Assembly (NCBI RefSeq): GCF_042852765.1
Contig: NZ_AP031414.1
Strand: one strand, 5' to 3'
DNA length: 64,000 bases
Source of the DNA: Schaedlerella glycyrrhizinilytica_A
Lineage (GTDB): Bacteria > Bacillota > Clostridia > Lachnospirales > Lachnospiraceae
The position numbers and the translations under genes were made by a program. This document shows, piece after piece, positions 17,443-27,737 of this stretch (position 1 is its first letter; each line of letters opens with the position of its first letter). The notes under the pieces are model-generated. The model did not search any database, had not been told where the DNA came from, and saw nothing but the letters and a program-made list of their open reading frames with translations.

Positions 17443-20109
17443 ATGAAGAATACGAATACATTTACCCCGATGATGCAAAAATATCTGGAAACGAAAGAAC
17501 AATATAAAGACTGCATCTTATTCTATCGTCTCGGCGATTTTTATGAGATGTTTTTCGACGATGCCATCACGGTATCAAGAGAGCTGGAGATCACTTTGAC
17601 CGGAAAGAGCTGTGGGCAGGAAGAGCGGGCTCCCATGTGCGGAGTCCCATATCATGCGGTTGACGGTTATCTGACCCGGCTGGTCGCCAAAGGATATAAA
17701 GTCGCGATCTGCGACCAGGTGGAAGATCCGAAACAGGCAAAAGGGCTTGTGAAGAGAGAAGTGACTAGGATCGTTACGCCCGGAACGATCCTGGATGCTC
17801 AGGCGATCGATGAGACAAAGAACAATTATATTATGTGTATCGTATACATTGCAGACCGCTACGGTGTCTCCGTTGCGGATATCACGACCGGAGATTATTT
17901 TGTGACGGAACTTCCGGACGGCGGAAAATTAAAAGACGAAATCTACCGTTTTATGCCGTCGGAGATCATTTGCAATGAAGCATTCTATATGAGCGGACTG
18001 GATCTCGAAGACTTGAAAGAACGGTTTCATATGGCTGTATATTCGTTGGAATCCTGGTACTTTGACGACACGGCGTGCCGTGAGAAACTGATGGAACATT
18101 TTAAAGTCTCCTCCCTTGCCGGTCTTGGACTTTCCGATTACGACTGCGGCGTTTTAAGTGCAGGCGCATTGCTCCAATATCTGCTGGAAACGCAGAAAAA
18201 TGATCTGTCGCATATGACGCGGATCACACCGTATACGACCGGAAAATATATGATGCTGGACAGTTCCACGCGCAGAAATCTGGAATTGTGCGAAACATTG
18301 CGTGAAAAGCAGAAAAGAGGATCTCTTCTCTGGGTATTGGATAAAACAAAAACAGCGATGGGAGCGCGTATGCTCCGGAAATTCATCGAACAGCCGCTGA
18401 TCGAAAAGCAGGAAATTTTAAGACGGCTGGATGCGGTGGAAGAATTAAAGCAGTCCGCGATCTCAAGGGAAGAGATCCGTGAGTACCTTTCTCCGGTATA
18501 TGATCTGGAACGTCTGATCACCCGCATTACATACGGAACTGCCAATCCGCGAGATCTGACTGCATTTGCCGGTTCTCTGTCCATGCTTCCGCCGATCCGC
18601 TATTTATTGGAAGAGATGGAATCCTCTCTGTTGAAAGATATTTATGCGGAACTGGATCCTCTCGAAGATCTCTGTACCCTTGTGCAGAATGCAATTGCCG
18701 ATGAGCCGCCTCTGGCGATGAAAGAGGGGGGCATTATCCGTGACGGTTACAACGAAGAAGTTGATACGTTGCGCCGTGCCAAATCCGAGGGCAAAGACTG
18801 GCTGGCAAAACTGGAACAGGACGAGCGGGAAAAAACCGGTATCAAGACATTAAGGATCAAATACAATAAAGTTTTCGGTTATTATCTGGAAGTGACCAAT
18901 TCTTATAAAGAGCTGGTTCCGGATTATTACACAAGGAAACAGACGCTTGCCAATGCAGAGCGTTATATCACGCCCGAACTGAAAGAACTGGAAGATACGA
19001 TCCTCGGCGCGGAAGATAAATTATATGCACTGGAATACGAGTTGTACTGCACGATCCGCGATACGATCGCGGCGGAAGTCAAACGGATCCAGACAACTGC
19101 AAAGGCGATCGCTTCGCTTGACGTCTTTTCTTCCCTCGCACTTGTGGCAGAGCGGAATAATTATGTCCGTCCGAAGATCAATGAATCCGGAAAGATCGAC
19201 ATCAAAGACGGACGGCATCCGGTTGTGGAGCAGATGATCCCGAACGGGACATTTATCTGCAACGATACGCTTCTGGACGATAAAAAACAGCGTGTTTCTA
19301 TCATTACCGGACCGAATATGGCAGGAAAATCTACTTATATGCGGCAGGCGGCGCTTATTGTGCTTATGGCGCAGATCGGTTCTTTCGTTCCGGTGTCAGG
19401 AGCGGATATCGGGCTAGTAGACCGGATCTTTACAAGAGTCGGAGCGTCCGACGACCTTGCATCCGGACAGAGTACGTTCATGGTGGAGATGACGGAAGTT
19501 GCCAATATCTTAAGAAATGCAACGTCAAAAAGTCTTTTGATCCTCGATGAGATCGGACGCGGAACAAGTACGTTCGACGGACTTTCGATCGCATGGGCGG
19601 TTGTGGAATATATCAGCGATTCCAAATTACTCGGCGCTAAGACATTGTTCGCGACACATTATCATGAATTGACCGAGTTGGAGGGGAAAATTGACAATGT
19701 CAACAATTACTGCATTGCTGTCAAAGAAAAAGGAGACGACATTGTATTTTTGCGGAAGATCGTCAAAGGCGGAGCCGATAAGAGTTATGGTATCCAGGTT
19801 GCCAAACTGGCCGGCGTCCCGGATCTGGTGATCGACCGTGCCAAGGAAATCGTGGAAGAACTGGTCAACGAAGACATTACGATCCGCGTCAGCGAGATCG
19901 CTGTCGGAGGAAAAGATTCCGGCGCAAAGAAAAAAGCAAAACCAAAGAAATACGACGAAATGGATCTGGCGCAGTTTTCATTATTTGACACGGTAAAAGA
20001 CGACGATGTATTGGAAGAATTAAAAAATATTGACGTCGGAAACCTGACACCGGTCGACGCGCTCAATACGATCTATCGTCTGCAGAATAAGTTAAAAAAT
20101 CGTTGGTAA
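17443..20109 (+). CDS. mutS: DNA mismatch repair protein MutS
   Basis: At 888 residues it is full length. The N-terminal mismatch-reading motif (LGDFYEMFF) is present, and the C-terminal ABC-type ATPase carries Walker A GPNMAGKST from residue 623, followed by the signature region STFMVEMTEVANIL and DEIGRGTSTFDG. It binds mispaired bases as a dimer and recruits MutL. The ribosome site is weak (GGAAAC or GAAAG). mutL and miaA follow at short distance, the usual clostridial operon. Confidence 0.98.
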   Translation: MKNTNTFTPMMQKYLETKEQYKDCILFYRLGDFYEMFFDDAITVSRELEITLTGKSCGQEERAPMCGVPYHAVDGYLTRLVAKGYKVAICDQVEDPKQAKGLVKREVTRIVTPGTILDAQAIDETKNNYIMCIVYIADRYGVSVADITTGDYFVTELPDGGKLKDEIYRFMPSEIICNEAFYMSGLDLEDLKERFHMAVYSLESWYFDDTACREKLMEHFKVSSLAGLGLSDYDCGVLSAGALLQYLLETQKNDLSHMTRITPYTTGKYMMLDSSTRRNLELCETLREKQKRGSLLWVLDKTKTAMGARMLRKFIEQPLIEKQEILRRLDAVEELKQSAISREEIREYLSPVYDLERLITRITYGTANPRDLTAFAGSLSMLPPIRYLLEEMESSLLKDIYAELDPLEDLCTLVQNAIADEPPLAMKEGGIIRDGYNEEVDTLRRAKSEGKDWLAKLEQDEREKTGIKTLRIKYNKVFGYYLEVTNSYKELVPDYYTRKQTLANAERYITPELKELEDTILGAEDKLYALEYELYCTIRDTIAAEVKRIQTTAKAIASLDVFSSLALVAERNNYVRPKINESGKIDIKDGRHPVVEQMIPNGTFICNDTLLDDKKQRVSIITGPNMAGKSTYMRQAALIVLMAQIGSFVPVSGADIGLVDRIFTRVGASDDLASGQSTFMVEMTEVANILRNATSKSLLILDEIGRGTSTFDGLSIAWAVVEYISDSKLLGAKTLFATHYHELTELEGKIDNVNNYCIAVKEKGDDIVFLRKIVKGGADKSYGIQVAKLAGVPDLVIDRAKEIVEELVNEDITIRVSEIAVGGKDSGAKKKAKPKKYDEMDLAQFSLFDTVKDDDVLEELKNIDVGNLTPVDALNTIYRLQNKLKNRW

Positions 20110-20146
20110 TGTCTTAACAGTGTCGATGTAGAAAAGGAGGCGCGCT

Positions 20147-22267
20147 ATGGCGCATATCAAGGTATTAGATCAGATTACGATCGATAAGATCGCGGCCGGA
20201 GAAGTCATTGAACGACCGGCATCTATTGTCAAGGAACTGACAGAAAATGCGATCGACGCCGGAGCAGATTCCGTCACAGTAGAAATTGAAGACGGCGGGA
20301 TCACATTGATCCGGATTTCGGACAACGGAAGCGGTATCGAACGGGAAGATATCCACAATGCATTTCTGCGGCATTCCACAAGTAAGATTGAAAGCGTGGA
20401 CGATCTGATGCATATCTCGTCCCTTGGTTTCCGTGGCGAAGCCCTCTCAAGTATTGCCGCCGTGACAAAAGTGGAACTGATCACAAAACCAAAGGTAGAT
20501 ACATTCGGTACGCGTTATGTGATCGAGGGAGGAAAAGAAATTTCTATGGAAGATACCGGCGCGTCGGACGGGACTACGTTTCTTGTCCGACAGTTATTCT
20601 ATAACGTTCCGGCGAGGAGAAAATTTTTGAAAACGCCTATGACGGAAGCCGGACATGTTCAGGATCTGCTCACCCGGCTGGCGCTTTCCCACCCGGAAGT
20701 GGCGATCCGTTTTGTGAATAACGGGCAGGAAAAGCTGCGCACGTCCGGCAGCGGGAAATTAAAAGAAGTGATTTACAGCATTTACGGAAGAGAAACTGCG
20801 GCAAATATACTGGAACTGGATTATGAGAAAAACGGGATCGGCATCCGCGGCTTTATCGGGAAACCGATCATCACACGCGGCAACCGAAATTTTGAAAATA
20901 TATTTGTAAACGGGCGCTATGTGAAGAGCGCCGTTATTTCCAAAGCGGCGGAAGACGCCTATAAAGATTTTATGATGCAGCACAAATTTCCGTTTTTTGT
21001 CCTGCATTTTCTTGTGGACGGAGAGACTGTGGACGTCAACGTCCATCCAACCAAGATGGAACTTCGCTTTCAGAAACAACAGGCAGTGTATGATGCCGTG
21101 TTTGAGGCAATCCACCGCAGACTTTTGGATCAGGAACTGATTCCTCAGGTTACGCTGCCGGAGCCAAAACAGCCGGAAAAAGCGAAAGAACAGAGTCCAA
21201 GTCCGTTTCTACTCAAACCGAAGTCGGGCTCCGGACAGAGCGCAGCGCCTGTTTCCAGACCAATTTCCCTGCCGGATACTGACAGCACCGCTTCGGAAGA
21301 TACGGCTAATACAAGGATACATTCATCTGTACAATCCCCGGTGCAATCCACCGCAAAAGCAGAACCGGAAACAAAAGATGAGGATTATTTTATCCGGAAG
21401 ATGCGGGAACGTGTCATGTCTTACCACAATCGCAGTTCATCGGCGGAGATCACAGGGAAAAGTGCGATTTTCCGTTCCGGAGATCAAGGACAGGAAGATC
21501 GGATCAAAAATGCCGTCAAAGAAACGGAGACTGTTTTGCAAAAGGCTTCTCCTCTGCAAAGGGCGATCACTCCCCGGATGCAGACACCGCCGGAGCAGTT
21601 AAAAGAGAACGGCAATTATACAGTGGAGCAAAAGCCGCCGAAACAGCTGGATCTTTTTGAGGAAAATCTGCTGAAGCGGGAAATCCGCGCGGAATACCGT
21701 CTGATCGGTCAGGTCTTTGATACATACTGGCTGGTACAGTTTCATGACAATCTTTATATCATTGATCAGCATGCTGCACATGAGCGGGTACTTTATGAGC
21801 GGACGCTGAAAGAAATGAAGACCCGTGAATTTACTTCCCAGTATTTAAGTCCGCCGATCATACTGAATCTTTCGATGCAGGAAGCGGAAGTTTTAAATAC
21901 ACATAAAGACCGCTTTGCACAGCTTGGATTTGAAATCGAAGAATTCGGCGGCGAAGCTTACGCAGTCCGTGCGGTTCCGGCAAATTTATTCGGAATCGCA
22001 AAAAAGGAACTGCTTCTGGAAATGCTGGACGCATTGTCGGACGGATTGAATACAAGTATGACACCGGAGCTGATCGATGAAAAAGTGGCTTCCATGTCAT
22101 GCAAAGCGGCAGTGAAAGGAAACAACCGACTGTCTGCACGGGAAGTAGACACATTGATCGGAGAACTGCTTCTTTTGGATAATCCATATCATTGTCCACA
22201 CGGACGTCCGACGATCATCGCTATGTCCAAGAGAGAGCTGGAAAAGAAATTTAAACGAATCGTATAG
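20147..22267 (+). CDS. mutL: DNA mismatch repair protein MutL
   Basis: The 706-residue protein has the GHKL ATPase motifs (ELTENAIDAGA, DNGSGI, GFRGEALSS) and a C-terminal dimerisation domain. The C-terminal part carries the endonuclease motif DQHAAHERVLYE, fitting DQHA-x2-E-x4-E, and CPHGRP, so this is a nicking MutL as expected where MutH is absent. A long, poorly conserved linker (about residues 335-510) joins the two. GGAGG lies 7 bases before the ATG. Confidence 0.97.
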   Translation: MAHIKVLDQITIDKIAAGEVIERPASIVKELTENAIDAGADSVTVEIEDGGITLIRISDNGSGIEREDIHNAFLRHSTSKIESVDDLMHISSLGFRGEALSSIAAVTKVELITKPKVDTFGTRYVIEGGKEISMEDTGASDGTTFLVRQLFYNVPARRKFLKTPMTEAGHVQDLLTRLALSHPEVAIRFVNNGQEKLRTSGSGKLKEVIYSIYGRETAANILELDYEKNGIGIRGFIGKPIITRGNRNFENIFVNGRYVKSAVISKAAEDAYKDFMMQHKFPFFVLHFLVDGETVDVNVHPTKMELRFQKQQAVYDAVFEAIHRRLLDQELIPQVTLPEPKQPEKAKEQSPSPFLLKPKSGSGQSAAPVSRPISLPDTDSTASEDTANTRIHSSVQSPVQSTAKAEPETKDEDYFIRKMRERVMSYHNRSSSAEITGKSAIFRSGDQGQEDRIKNAVKETETVLQKASPLQRAITPRMQTPPEQLKENGNYTVEQKPPKQLDLFEENLLKREIRAEYRLIGQVFDTYWLVQFHDNLYIIDQHAAHERVLYERTLKEMKTREFTSQYLSPPIILNLSMQEAEVLNTHKDRFAQLGFEIEEFGGEAYAVRAVPANLFGIAKKELLLEMLDALSDGLNTSMTPELIDEKVASMSCKAAVKGNNRLSAREVDTLIGELLLLDNPYHCPHGRPTIIAMSKRELEKKFKRIV

Positions 22268-22279
22268 GAGTAAGCAGCT

Positions 22280-23236
22280 ATGAAACGACCATTGATTATA
22301 TTGACCGGACCGACTGCCGTAGGGAAGACGAGCGCTTCGATCAATCTTGCGAAAGCGGTGAACGGAGAGATCATCTCTGCGGATTCCATGCAGGTATACC
22401 GGCATATGGATATCGGCTCCGCGAAAATCCGTGCGGAAGAAATGGAGGGGATCCGCCATCATTTGATCGATATTTTAGAACCGGATGAAGAATTTCATGT
22501 TGTTCGTTTCCAACAGCTTGCCAAACAGGCGATGGAAGAGATTTATGGGCGCGGACGGATCCCGATCCTTGTCGGAGGCACCGGATTCTACATTCAGGCG
22601 GTACTTTACGATATTGATTTTACAGAAAATGACGGAGATCCAGCGTATCGAAAAGAACTGGAAACACTGGCGCAGGAGCAGGGCGCAGAGACACTCCATG
22701 CCCGATTAAAGGAAGTGGATCCAAAATCTGCGGAAGAAATCCACGCGCACAATGTAAAACGTGTCATCCGGGCGCTGGAATATTTCCATCTGACCGGGCA
22801 GCCTATTTCTGCTCATAACGAAGAACAGCGGCAGAAAGAATCTCCGTATTGCTTTGCCTACTTCGTATTAAACGACGACCGGGCAAACCTGTATCGGCGC
22901 ATCGACAAACGCGTCGATCAGATGATGGACGAGGGGCTGTTGGAAGAAGTACAGCTGTTAAAAGACATGGGCTATCATAAGAAAATGGTTTCCATGCAGG
23001 GGCTTGGATATAAAGAAATGCTGGATCATCTGGACGGGATCTGTCCATTGGAAGAAGCGGTGCGGATCTTAAAACGCGACACAAGACATTTTGCAAAGCG
23101 GCAGCTTACCTGGTTCAAACGGGAACGGGATGTGATCTGGTTAAACAAGCCGGATTTTCATTACGATGAGACCGCAATTTTAAATACGATGCTCGAACAT
23201 CTGAAAGAGCGCGGCGTGCTTGAAAGTATGCGATAA
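22280..23236 (+). CDS. miaA: tRNA dimethylallyltransferase
   Basis: The 318-residue protein has the P-loop GPTAVGKT near the start and the DSMQVYRHMDIG motif that binds substrate. It transfers the dimethylallyl group to A37 of tRNA, making the substrate of MiaB. It is 12 bases behind mutL, with a GGAG ribosome site. hfq, which often follows miaA in Bacillus, is missing; the YnbB-like gene comes next. Confidence 0.97.
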   Translation: MKRPLIILTGPTAVGKTSASINLAKAVNGEIISADSMQVYRHMDIGSAKIRAEEMEGIRHHLIDILEPDEEFHVVRFQQLAKQAMEEIYGRGRIPILVGGTGFYIQAVLYDIDFTENDGDPAYRKELETLAQEQGAETLHARLKEVDPKSAEEIHAHNVKRVIRALEYFHLTGQPISAHNEEQRQKESPYCFAYFVLNDDRANLYRRIDKRVDQMMDEGLLEEVQLLKDMGYHKKMVSMQGLGYKEMLDHLDGICPLEEAVRILKRDTRHFAKRQLTWFKRERDVIWLNKPDFHYDETAILNTMLEHLKERGVLESMR

Positions 23237-23308
23237 ACCATATACTTGCATAGCGGCTATACAAAAAGTACTCTGCCCGACAAAGCGCAGAGAAACAGAG
23301 CACAAAAA

Positions 23309-23338
23309 ACAGAACATAGAGAAACAGAATATAGAGAA
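23309..23338 (+). repeat. two tandem 15-base units
   Basis: ACAGAACATAGAGAA is followed at once by ACAGAATATAGAGAA (one change). The pair lies just upstream of the ribosome site of the YnbB-like gene, in a purine-rich leader. Confidence 0.6.
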
Positions 23339-23358
23339 AAGAAAGAGGAAACTACGAT

Positions 23359-24660
23359 ATGAATATGGAAATGATCTATCAGGATCTCGGAATTTCAGCA
23401 GAAGTTCTCCAGGCAGGAGATAAGCTGGAACAGGAATTGAAAGACCGATTTGATACATTTGATAAAACAGCTGAATATAATCAGCTGAAAGTCATTCATG
23501 CGATGCAGAAAAATAAAGTCAGCGAGGGATGCTTTCAATACGCAAGCGGATATGGATACAATGATATGGGACGGGATACATTGGAACAGGTATACGCGGA
23601 TACCTTTCATACGGAAGCCGCATTGGTCCGTCCACAGATCACTTGCGGAACTCACGCGCTGGCGCTTGCGCTTTCCGCAAATTTACGTCCGGGGGATGAA
23701 TTACTTTCGCCGGTAGGGAAACCATATGATACGTTGGAGGAAGTGATCGGTATCCGCCCATCCAACGGTTCTCTTGCGGAATATGGAGTGACCTACCGGC
23801 AGGTAGATCTTCTGGAAGACGGGTACTTTGATTATCCGGCGATCGAAAAAGCATTGAACGAGAAGACAAAACTGGTGACGATCCAACGATCCAAAGGCTA
23901 TCAGACACGTCCGAGTTATTCTGTGGAGAAAATCGGGGAGCTGATCGCATTTATCAAAAAGATCAAACCGGATGTGATCTGCATGGTTGACAACTGCTAC
24001 GGTGAATTTGTCGAACCGATCGAGCCCAGCGACGTCGGAGCGGATCTGATCGTCGGATCGCTGATCAAGAATCCGGGCGGCGGTCTTGCGCCGATCGGAG
24101 GCTATGTTGCAGGAAGATCGGATCTGATCGAAAACTGCGCCTATCGTCTGACTTCTCCGGGACTCGGAAAAGAAGTCGGAGCATCGCTGGGCGTTATGCA
24201 GTCCTTTTATCAGGGATTTTTCCTTGCGCCGACTGTTGTATGCAGCGCGTTAAAAGGCGCCGTATTTGCAGCCAATCTGTACGAACGTCTCGGATTTGAT
24301 GTGATCCCGAACGGCAGGGAATCCCGTCACGATATCATTCAGGCAGTCACGCTTGGCACGCCGGAGGGGGTGGTCGCATTTTGTCAGGGAATCCAGGCGG
24401 CTGCGCCGGTGGACAGTTATGTGACGCCGGAACCGTGGGCGATGCCGGGGTATGACAGTGATGTGATCATGGCGGCCGGCGCATTTGTGCAGGGATCCTC
24501 GATTGAATTAAGTGCAGACGGTCCGATCAAAGAACCGTATGCGGTTTACTTTCAGGGAGGCCTTACATGGCCGCATGCGAAGCTCGGAATCCTGCGCTCC
24601 TTGCAGCAGCTTTTAAATGCCGGGATCGTCACGAAAGAACAACTGGAGCGGGCAATATGA
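23359..24660 (+). CDS. YnbB-like PLP-dependent enzyme (methionine gamma-lyase family)
   Basis: The 433-residue protein matches the family named aluminium resistance or methionine gamma-lyase-like (Met_gamma_lyase, Bacillus YnbB). K237 in GSLIKNPGGG is the likely PLP-binding lysine; the GYGYNDMGRDTLE segment is typical. The true substrate of the family is not well established. Its position behind miaA is the same as in Bacillus. The ribosome site is GAGGAAA. It overlaps the next gene by 4 bases. Confidence 0.88.
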   Translation: MNMEMIYQDLGISAEVLQAGDKLEQELKDRFDTFDKTAEYNQLKVIHAMQKNKVSEGCFQYASGYGYNDMGRDTLEQVYADTFHTEAALVRPQITCGTHALALALSANLRPGDELLSPVGKPYDTLEEVIGIRPSNGSLAEYGVTYRQVDLLEDGYFDYPAIEKALNEKTKLVTIQRSKGYQTRPSYSVEKIGELIAFIKKIKPDVICMVDNCYGEFVEPIEPSDVGADLIVGSLIKNPGGGLAPIGGYVAGRSDLIENCAYRLTSPGLGKEVGASLGVMQSFYQGFFLAPTVVCSALKGAVFAANLYERLGFDVIPNGRESRHDIIQAVTLGTPEGVVAFCQGIQAAAPVDSYVTPEPWAMPGYDSDVIMAAGAFVQGSSIELSADGPIKEPYAVYFQGGLTWPHAKLGILRSLQQLLNAGIVTKEQLERAI

Positions 24661-26009
24661 AAAACATTATCGTTATCGGAGGCGGTGCATCGGGAATGAT
24701 GGCCGCCATCGCTGCATCTGCAAACGGTGCAAAAGTTACTATCATCGAACAGAATGCATTTCCGGGGAAAAAAATACTTTCCACTGGGAACGGTCGCTGC
24801 AACTATACCAATTTTGTCCAGACCCCATCTTGTTACCGCTCAGATGATCCGCAATTTCCCTGGCAGGTCATCCGGCAGTTCGACGAGCAAAAGACCGTAG
24901 GATTTTTGCGCGATCTTGGCATCTGCCCAAAGGAGAGGAACGGCTATCTTTATCCCAATTCCGATCAGGCACAGGCTGTGGCAGATGCTTTGGTCATGGA
25001 ATGTGAACGGCTCTCGATCCGGATCCGATGCAATACGACCTGTCAGGAAATCATTCCTCACAAATACGGTTTCCGAGTCAGAACAGAGACTGCCGAGCCG
25101 GAAGAAAAAAGAGGAACCAAAGACAAAAGCGATAGAAAAAAAACAAAAAAGAATCATCCGGTTTCCATAAAAACAACGCAAAATACATGGACTTGTGATG
25201 CCGTGATCCTCGCTGCAGGATCAAAAGCATCCAATATTTCCGGATCGGATGGCAGCGGATATGATCTTGCCAAATCTCTTGGGCATTCGATCATTCCGGT
25301 TCTTCCGGCGCTGGTACAGCTTCACTGCGCCGAATCCTTTTACAAGGAAATCGCCGGGATCCGCGTGCAGGGCAGGGTGACACTTTATGTAGGGGAGCAG
25401 AAACTTGCCGAAGATACCGGAGAAATCCAATTGACGAATTATGGGATTTCCGGGATCCCGGTTTTTCAGGTCAGCCGTTTTGCGGCAAAAGCGCTCTACG
25501 AAAAGAAGCCGGTCAAAGCGGTTTTGAATTTCATGCCCGACATTTCTGAAAATACTTGTTTTGCTTTCTTAAAGGAACGGATTTCCACACGACCGGAAAA
25601 AACACTAAATACTTTTTTGGTCGGTCTGTTTCCGAACAAACTGGGGGATCTTTTACTGCACCTGAGCCGGCTGGATCTGACGGACGCTGTCCGATGTCTT
25701 TCGGATGAAGATATCTGGAAACTGGTGCATTTGATCCAACATTTTGAGACGACGATCACAAAAACGAATGCATATGAACAGGCACAGATCTGCCGCGGCG
25801 GAGTCGATACGAGAGAAGTGGATCCGGAAACCATGGAATCACGCTATGTACCGGGAATCTATTTCGCCGGAGAACTTCTGGATGTGGACGGGATCTGCGG
25901 CGGATATAATCTGCAGTGGGCGTGGTCCAGCGGCTATGTTGCGGGAAAAAGCGCCGGAAGTCCGGAAAAGGAGAATAAGAAAATACGATGCTTAGAATCA
26001 ATCAGCTAA
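24657..26009 (+). CDS. HI0933-family flavoprotein (BaiN-like)
   Basis: From ATG 24657, which overlaps the previous stop, the product has 450 residues. GGGASGMMAA (dinucleotide binding), GNGRCNYTN and the end GICGGYNLQWAWSSGYVAG are the family signatures. BaiN of Clostridium scindens, a bile acid reductase, belongs here, but so do many housekeeping proteins, so that role is not implied. A lysine-rich insertion at about residues 145-176 makes it longer than the usual 400-420. It overlaps the next flavoprotein gene by 22 bases. Confidence 0.85.
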   Translation: MKNIIVIGGGASGMMAAIAASANGAKVTIIEQNAFPGKKILSTGNGRCNYTNFVQTPSCYRSDDPQFPWQVIRQFDEQKTVGFLRDLGICPKERNGYLYPNSDQAQAVADALVMECERLSIRIRCNTTCQEIIPHKYGFRVRTETAEPEEKRGTKDKSDRKKTKKNHPVSIKTTQNTWTCDAVILAAGSKASNISGSDGSGYDLAKSLGHSIIPVLPALVQLHCAESFYKEIAGIRVQGRVTLYVGEQKLAEDTGEIQLTNYGISGIPVFQVSRFAAKALYEKKPVKAVLNFMPDISENTCFAFLKERISTRPEKTLNTFLVGLFPNKLGDLLLHLSRLDLTDAVRCLSDEDIWKLVHLIQHFETTITKTNAYEQAQICRGGVDTREVDPETMESRYVPGIYFAGELLDVDGICGGYNLQWAWSSGYVAGKSAGSPEKENKKIRCLESIS

Positions 26010-27622
26010 AATTACCTGTCGGACACTCCAAGTCCGACTTAAAGCAGGCAGTACTGCATCTGCTTCACATTTCGGAAGAGGAGCTTCTCGGATTTCAGAT
26101 ATTCCGCCGCTCCGTTGATGCACGGAAAAAGCCGCAGATTTTTTATGTTTATACGATCGATGTAAAAACACTGCGGGAAGAAAAGCTTTTAAAACGTCTG
26201 AAAAATAAAGTACAGAAGATTACTCCGACCCGGTACGAAACACCGGCACACGGAGCAGAATCTTTGCATCACCGTCCGGTCATCATCGGCGCCGGTCCCG
26301 CCGGATTGTTTTGCGCCTATTTGCTGGCGAGAGAGGGGTACCGTCCCGTTCTGCTGGAACGGGGCGCTTCTGTGGAAGAACGGATGCAGGATGTGAACGC
26401 CTTTTGGACAACAGGCGCTTTAAAACCCGAGTCCAACGTACAGTTCGGCGAGGGCGGAGCAGGCACATTTTCCGACGGGAAATTGAATACACTTGTAAAA
26501 GATAAGTGCGGACGGAACCGCTTTGTCCTGGAAACGTTTGTACGATTCGGTGCGCCGGAACAGATCCTTTACGAACAGAAACCACATATCGGAACCGATG
26601 TGCTTTCTGAAGTGATCCCGGCGATGCGCAAAGAAATCGTCCGGCTTGGCGGAGAAGTCCGTTTTCACAGCAAGGTGACAGACTTGATGATCGATGGAAA
26701 TCAGCTCCGAGGCATTCTTATCAATGGAACCGAACAGTTGGACACAGAAATTGCCGTGCTCGCGATCGGACACAGTGCGAGGGATACGTTTCAGATGCTG
26801 TACGATCATAACATTTCGATGCAGGCAAAATCGTTCGCAGTGGGCGTGCGGATCGAACATCCGCAGCAAATGATCCAGGAATCCCAGTATGGCGCACAGA
26901 TGGCTGACAAACTTCCGGCTGCGGCGTATAAACTGACGGAAAATCTGGAAAACGGCCGCGGCGTTTATACATTCTGTATGTGTCCGGGCGGTTATGTGGT
27001 CAATGCATCCTCCGAACCGGACCGGCTTGCCGTCAATGGAATGAGTTACCATGACCGTGACGGTGAAAATGCGAACAGTGCGGTCATTGTGACAGTCACA
27101 CCGGAGGATTTTCCTGCAAAAGGACTCTTCGCAGACCGAGAAGTAACCGGGAATGATACGGTGCATCCACTCGCAGGCGTAGCATTCCAGCGCGAATTGG
27201 AGCAAAAAGCCTATCAGATCGCAAAAGGAAACGTTCCGGTACAGTGTTTTGGAGATTTCTGCCGAAATGAACAAAGTAAATCTTTGGGCGCGGTTGTTCC
27301 TCAGATCCGTGGGCAGTGGGAGTTCGCCAATGTACGTTCTGTTTTTCCGGAAGAACTTGCCGCTTCTCTGGAGGAGGGCATCAAGAGAATGGATCAAAAG
27401 ATCCATGGATTTGCCCGGGAGGACGCAGTACTTTCCGGCGTGGAGAGCCGGACGTCTTCCCCTGTCAGGATATGGCGTGATGAACAGTTCAAAAGCAGTG
27501 TCACCGGTCTCTACCCATGCGGAGAGGGCGCGGGATATGCCGGCGGGATCACATCCGCCGCAATGGACGGAATGAAAACAGCAGAAGCGCTGATCGGAAA
27601 ATTTGCACCTTTCGGATCATAA
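25988..27622 (+). CDS. FAD-dependent oxidoreductase (COG2509-like)
   Basis: The 544-residue protein has an N-terminal domain of about 90 residues and then a dinucleotide-binding motif GAGPAGLFCAYLLAREGYRP. The FGEGGAGTFSDGKLNT stretch and CMCPGGYVVNASS are typical of this uncharacterised dehydrogenase family. Reaction unknown. It overlaps the upstream flavoprotein, and the two are probably co-translated. No obvious terminator follows; the radC promoter is 48 bases downstream. Confidence 0.82.
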   Translation: MLRINQLKLPVGHSKSDLKQAVLHLLHISEEELLGFQIFRRSVDARKKPQIFYVYTIDVKTLREEKLLKRLKNKVQKITPTRYETPAHGAESLHHRPVIIGAGPAGLFCAYLLAREGYRPVLLERGASVEERMQDVNAFWTTGALKPESNVQFGEGGAGTFSDGKLNTLVKDKCGRNRFVLETFVRFGAPEQILYEQKPHIGTDVLSEVIPAMRKEIVRLGGEVRFHSKVTDLMIDGNQLRGILINGTEQLDTEIAVLAIGHSARDTFQMLYDHNISMQAKSFAVGVRIEHPQQMIQESQYGAQMADKLPAAAYKLTENLENGRGVYTFCMCPGGYVVNASSEPDRLAVNGMSYHDRDGENANSAVIVTVTPEDFPAKGLFADREVTGNDTVHPLAGVAFQRELEQKAYQIAKGNVPVQCFGDFCRNEQSKSLGAVVPQIRGQWEFANVRSVFPEELAASLEEGIKRMDQKIHGFAREDAVLSGVESRTSSPVRIWRDEQFKSSVTGLYPCGEGAGYAGGITSAAMDGMKTAEALIGKFAPFGS

Positions 27623-27669
27623 AATGAATTTTTCGCACACATGTTCACAAAATTTTAAGAAGCTAGCCC

Positions 27670-27698
27670 TATACACTGTTTCTGAATTATGCTAAAAT
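27670..27698 (+). promoter_or_regulatory. promoter of the radC-mre-min block
   Basis: TATACA and TAAAAT are 17 bases apart with an extended -10 (TGC before TAAAAT). It supports the downstream ATG 27738 as the radC start, since the TTG at 27702 would lie at the transcription start itself. Confidence 0.6.
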
Positions 27699-27737
27699 AA
27701 GTTGTTGAATTGTGTCATGCGCAGCAGGATTTTGTGC

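Noticed and set aside
26420..27406. 328-codon minus-strand open frame opposite the COG2509 flavoprotein
   Set aside because: Antisense shadow; cysteine- and histidine-rich composition without any recognisable domain.
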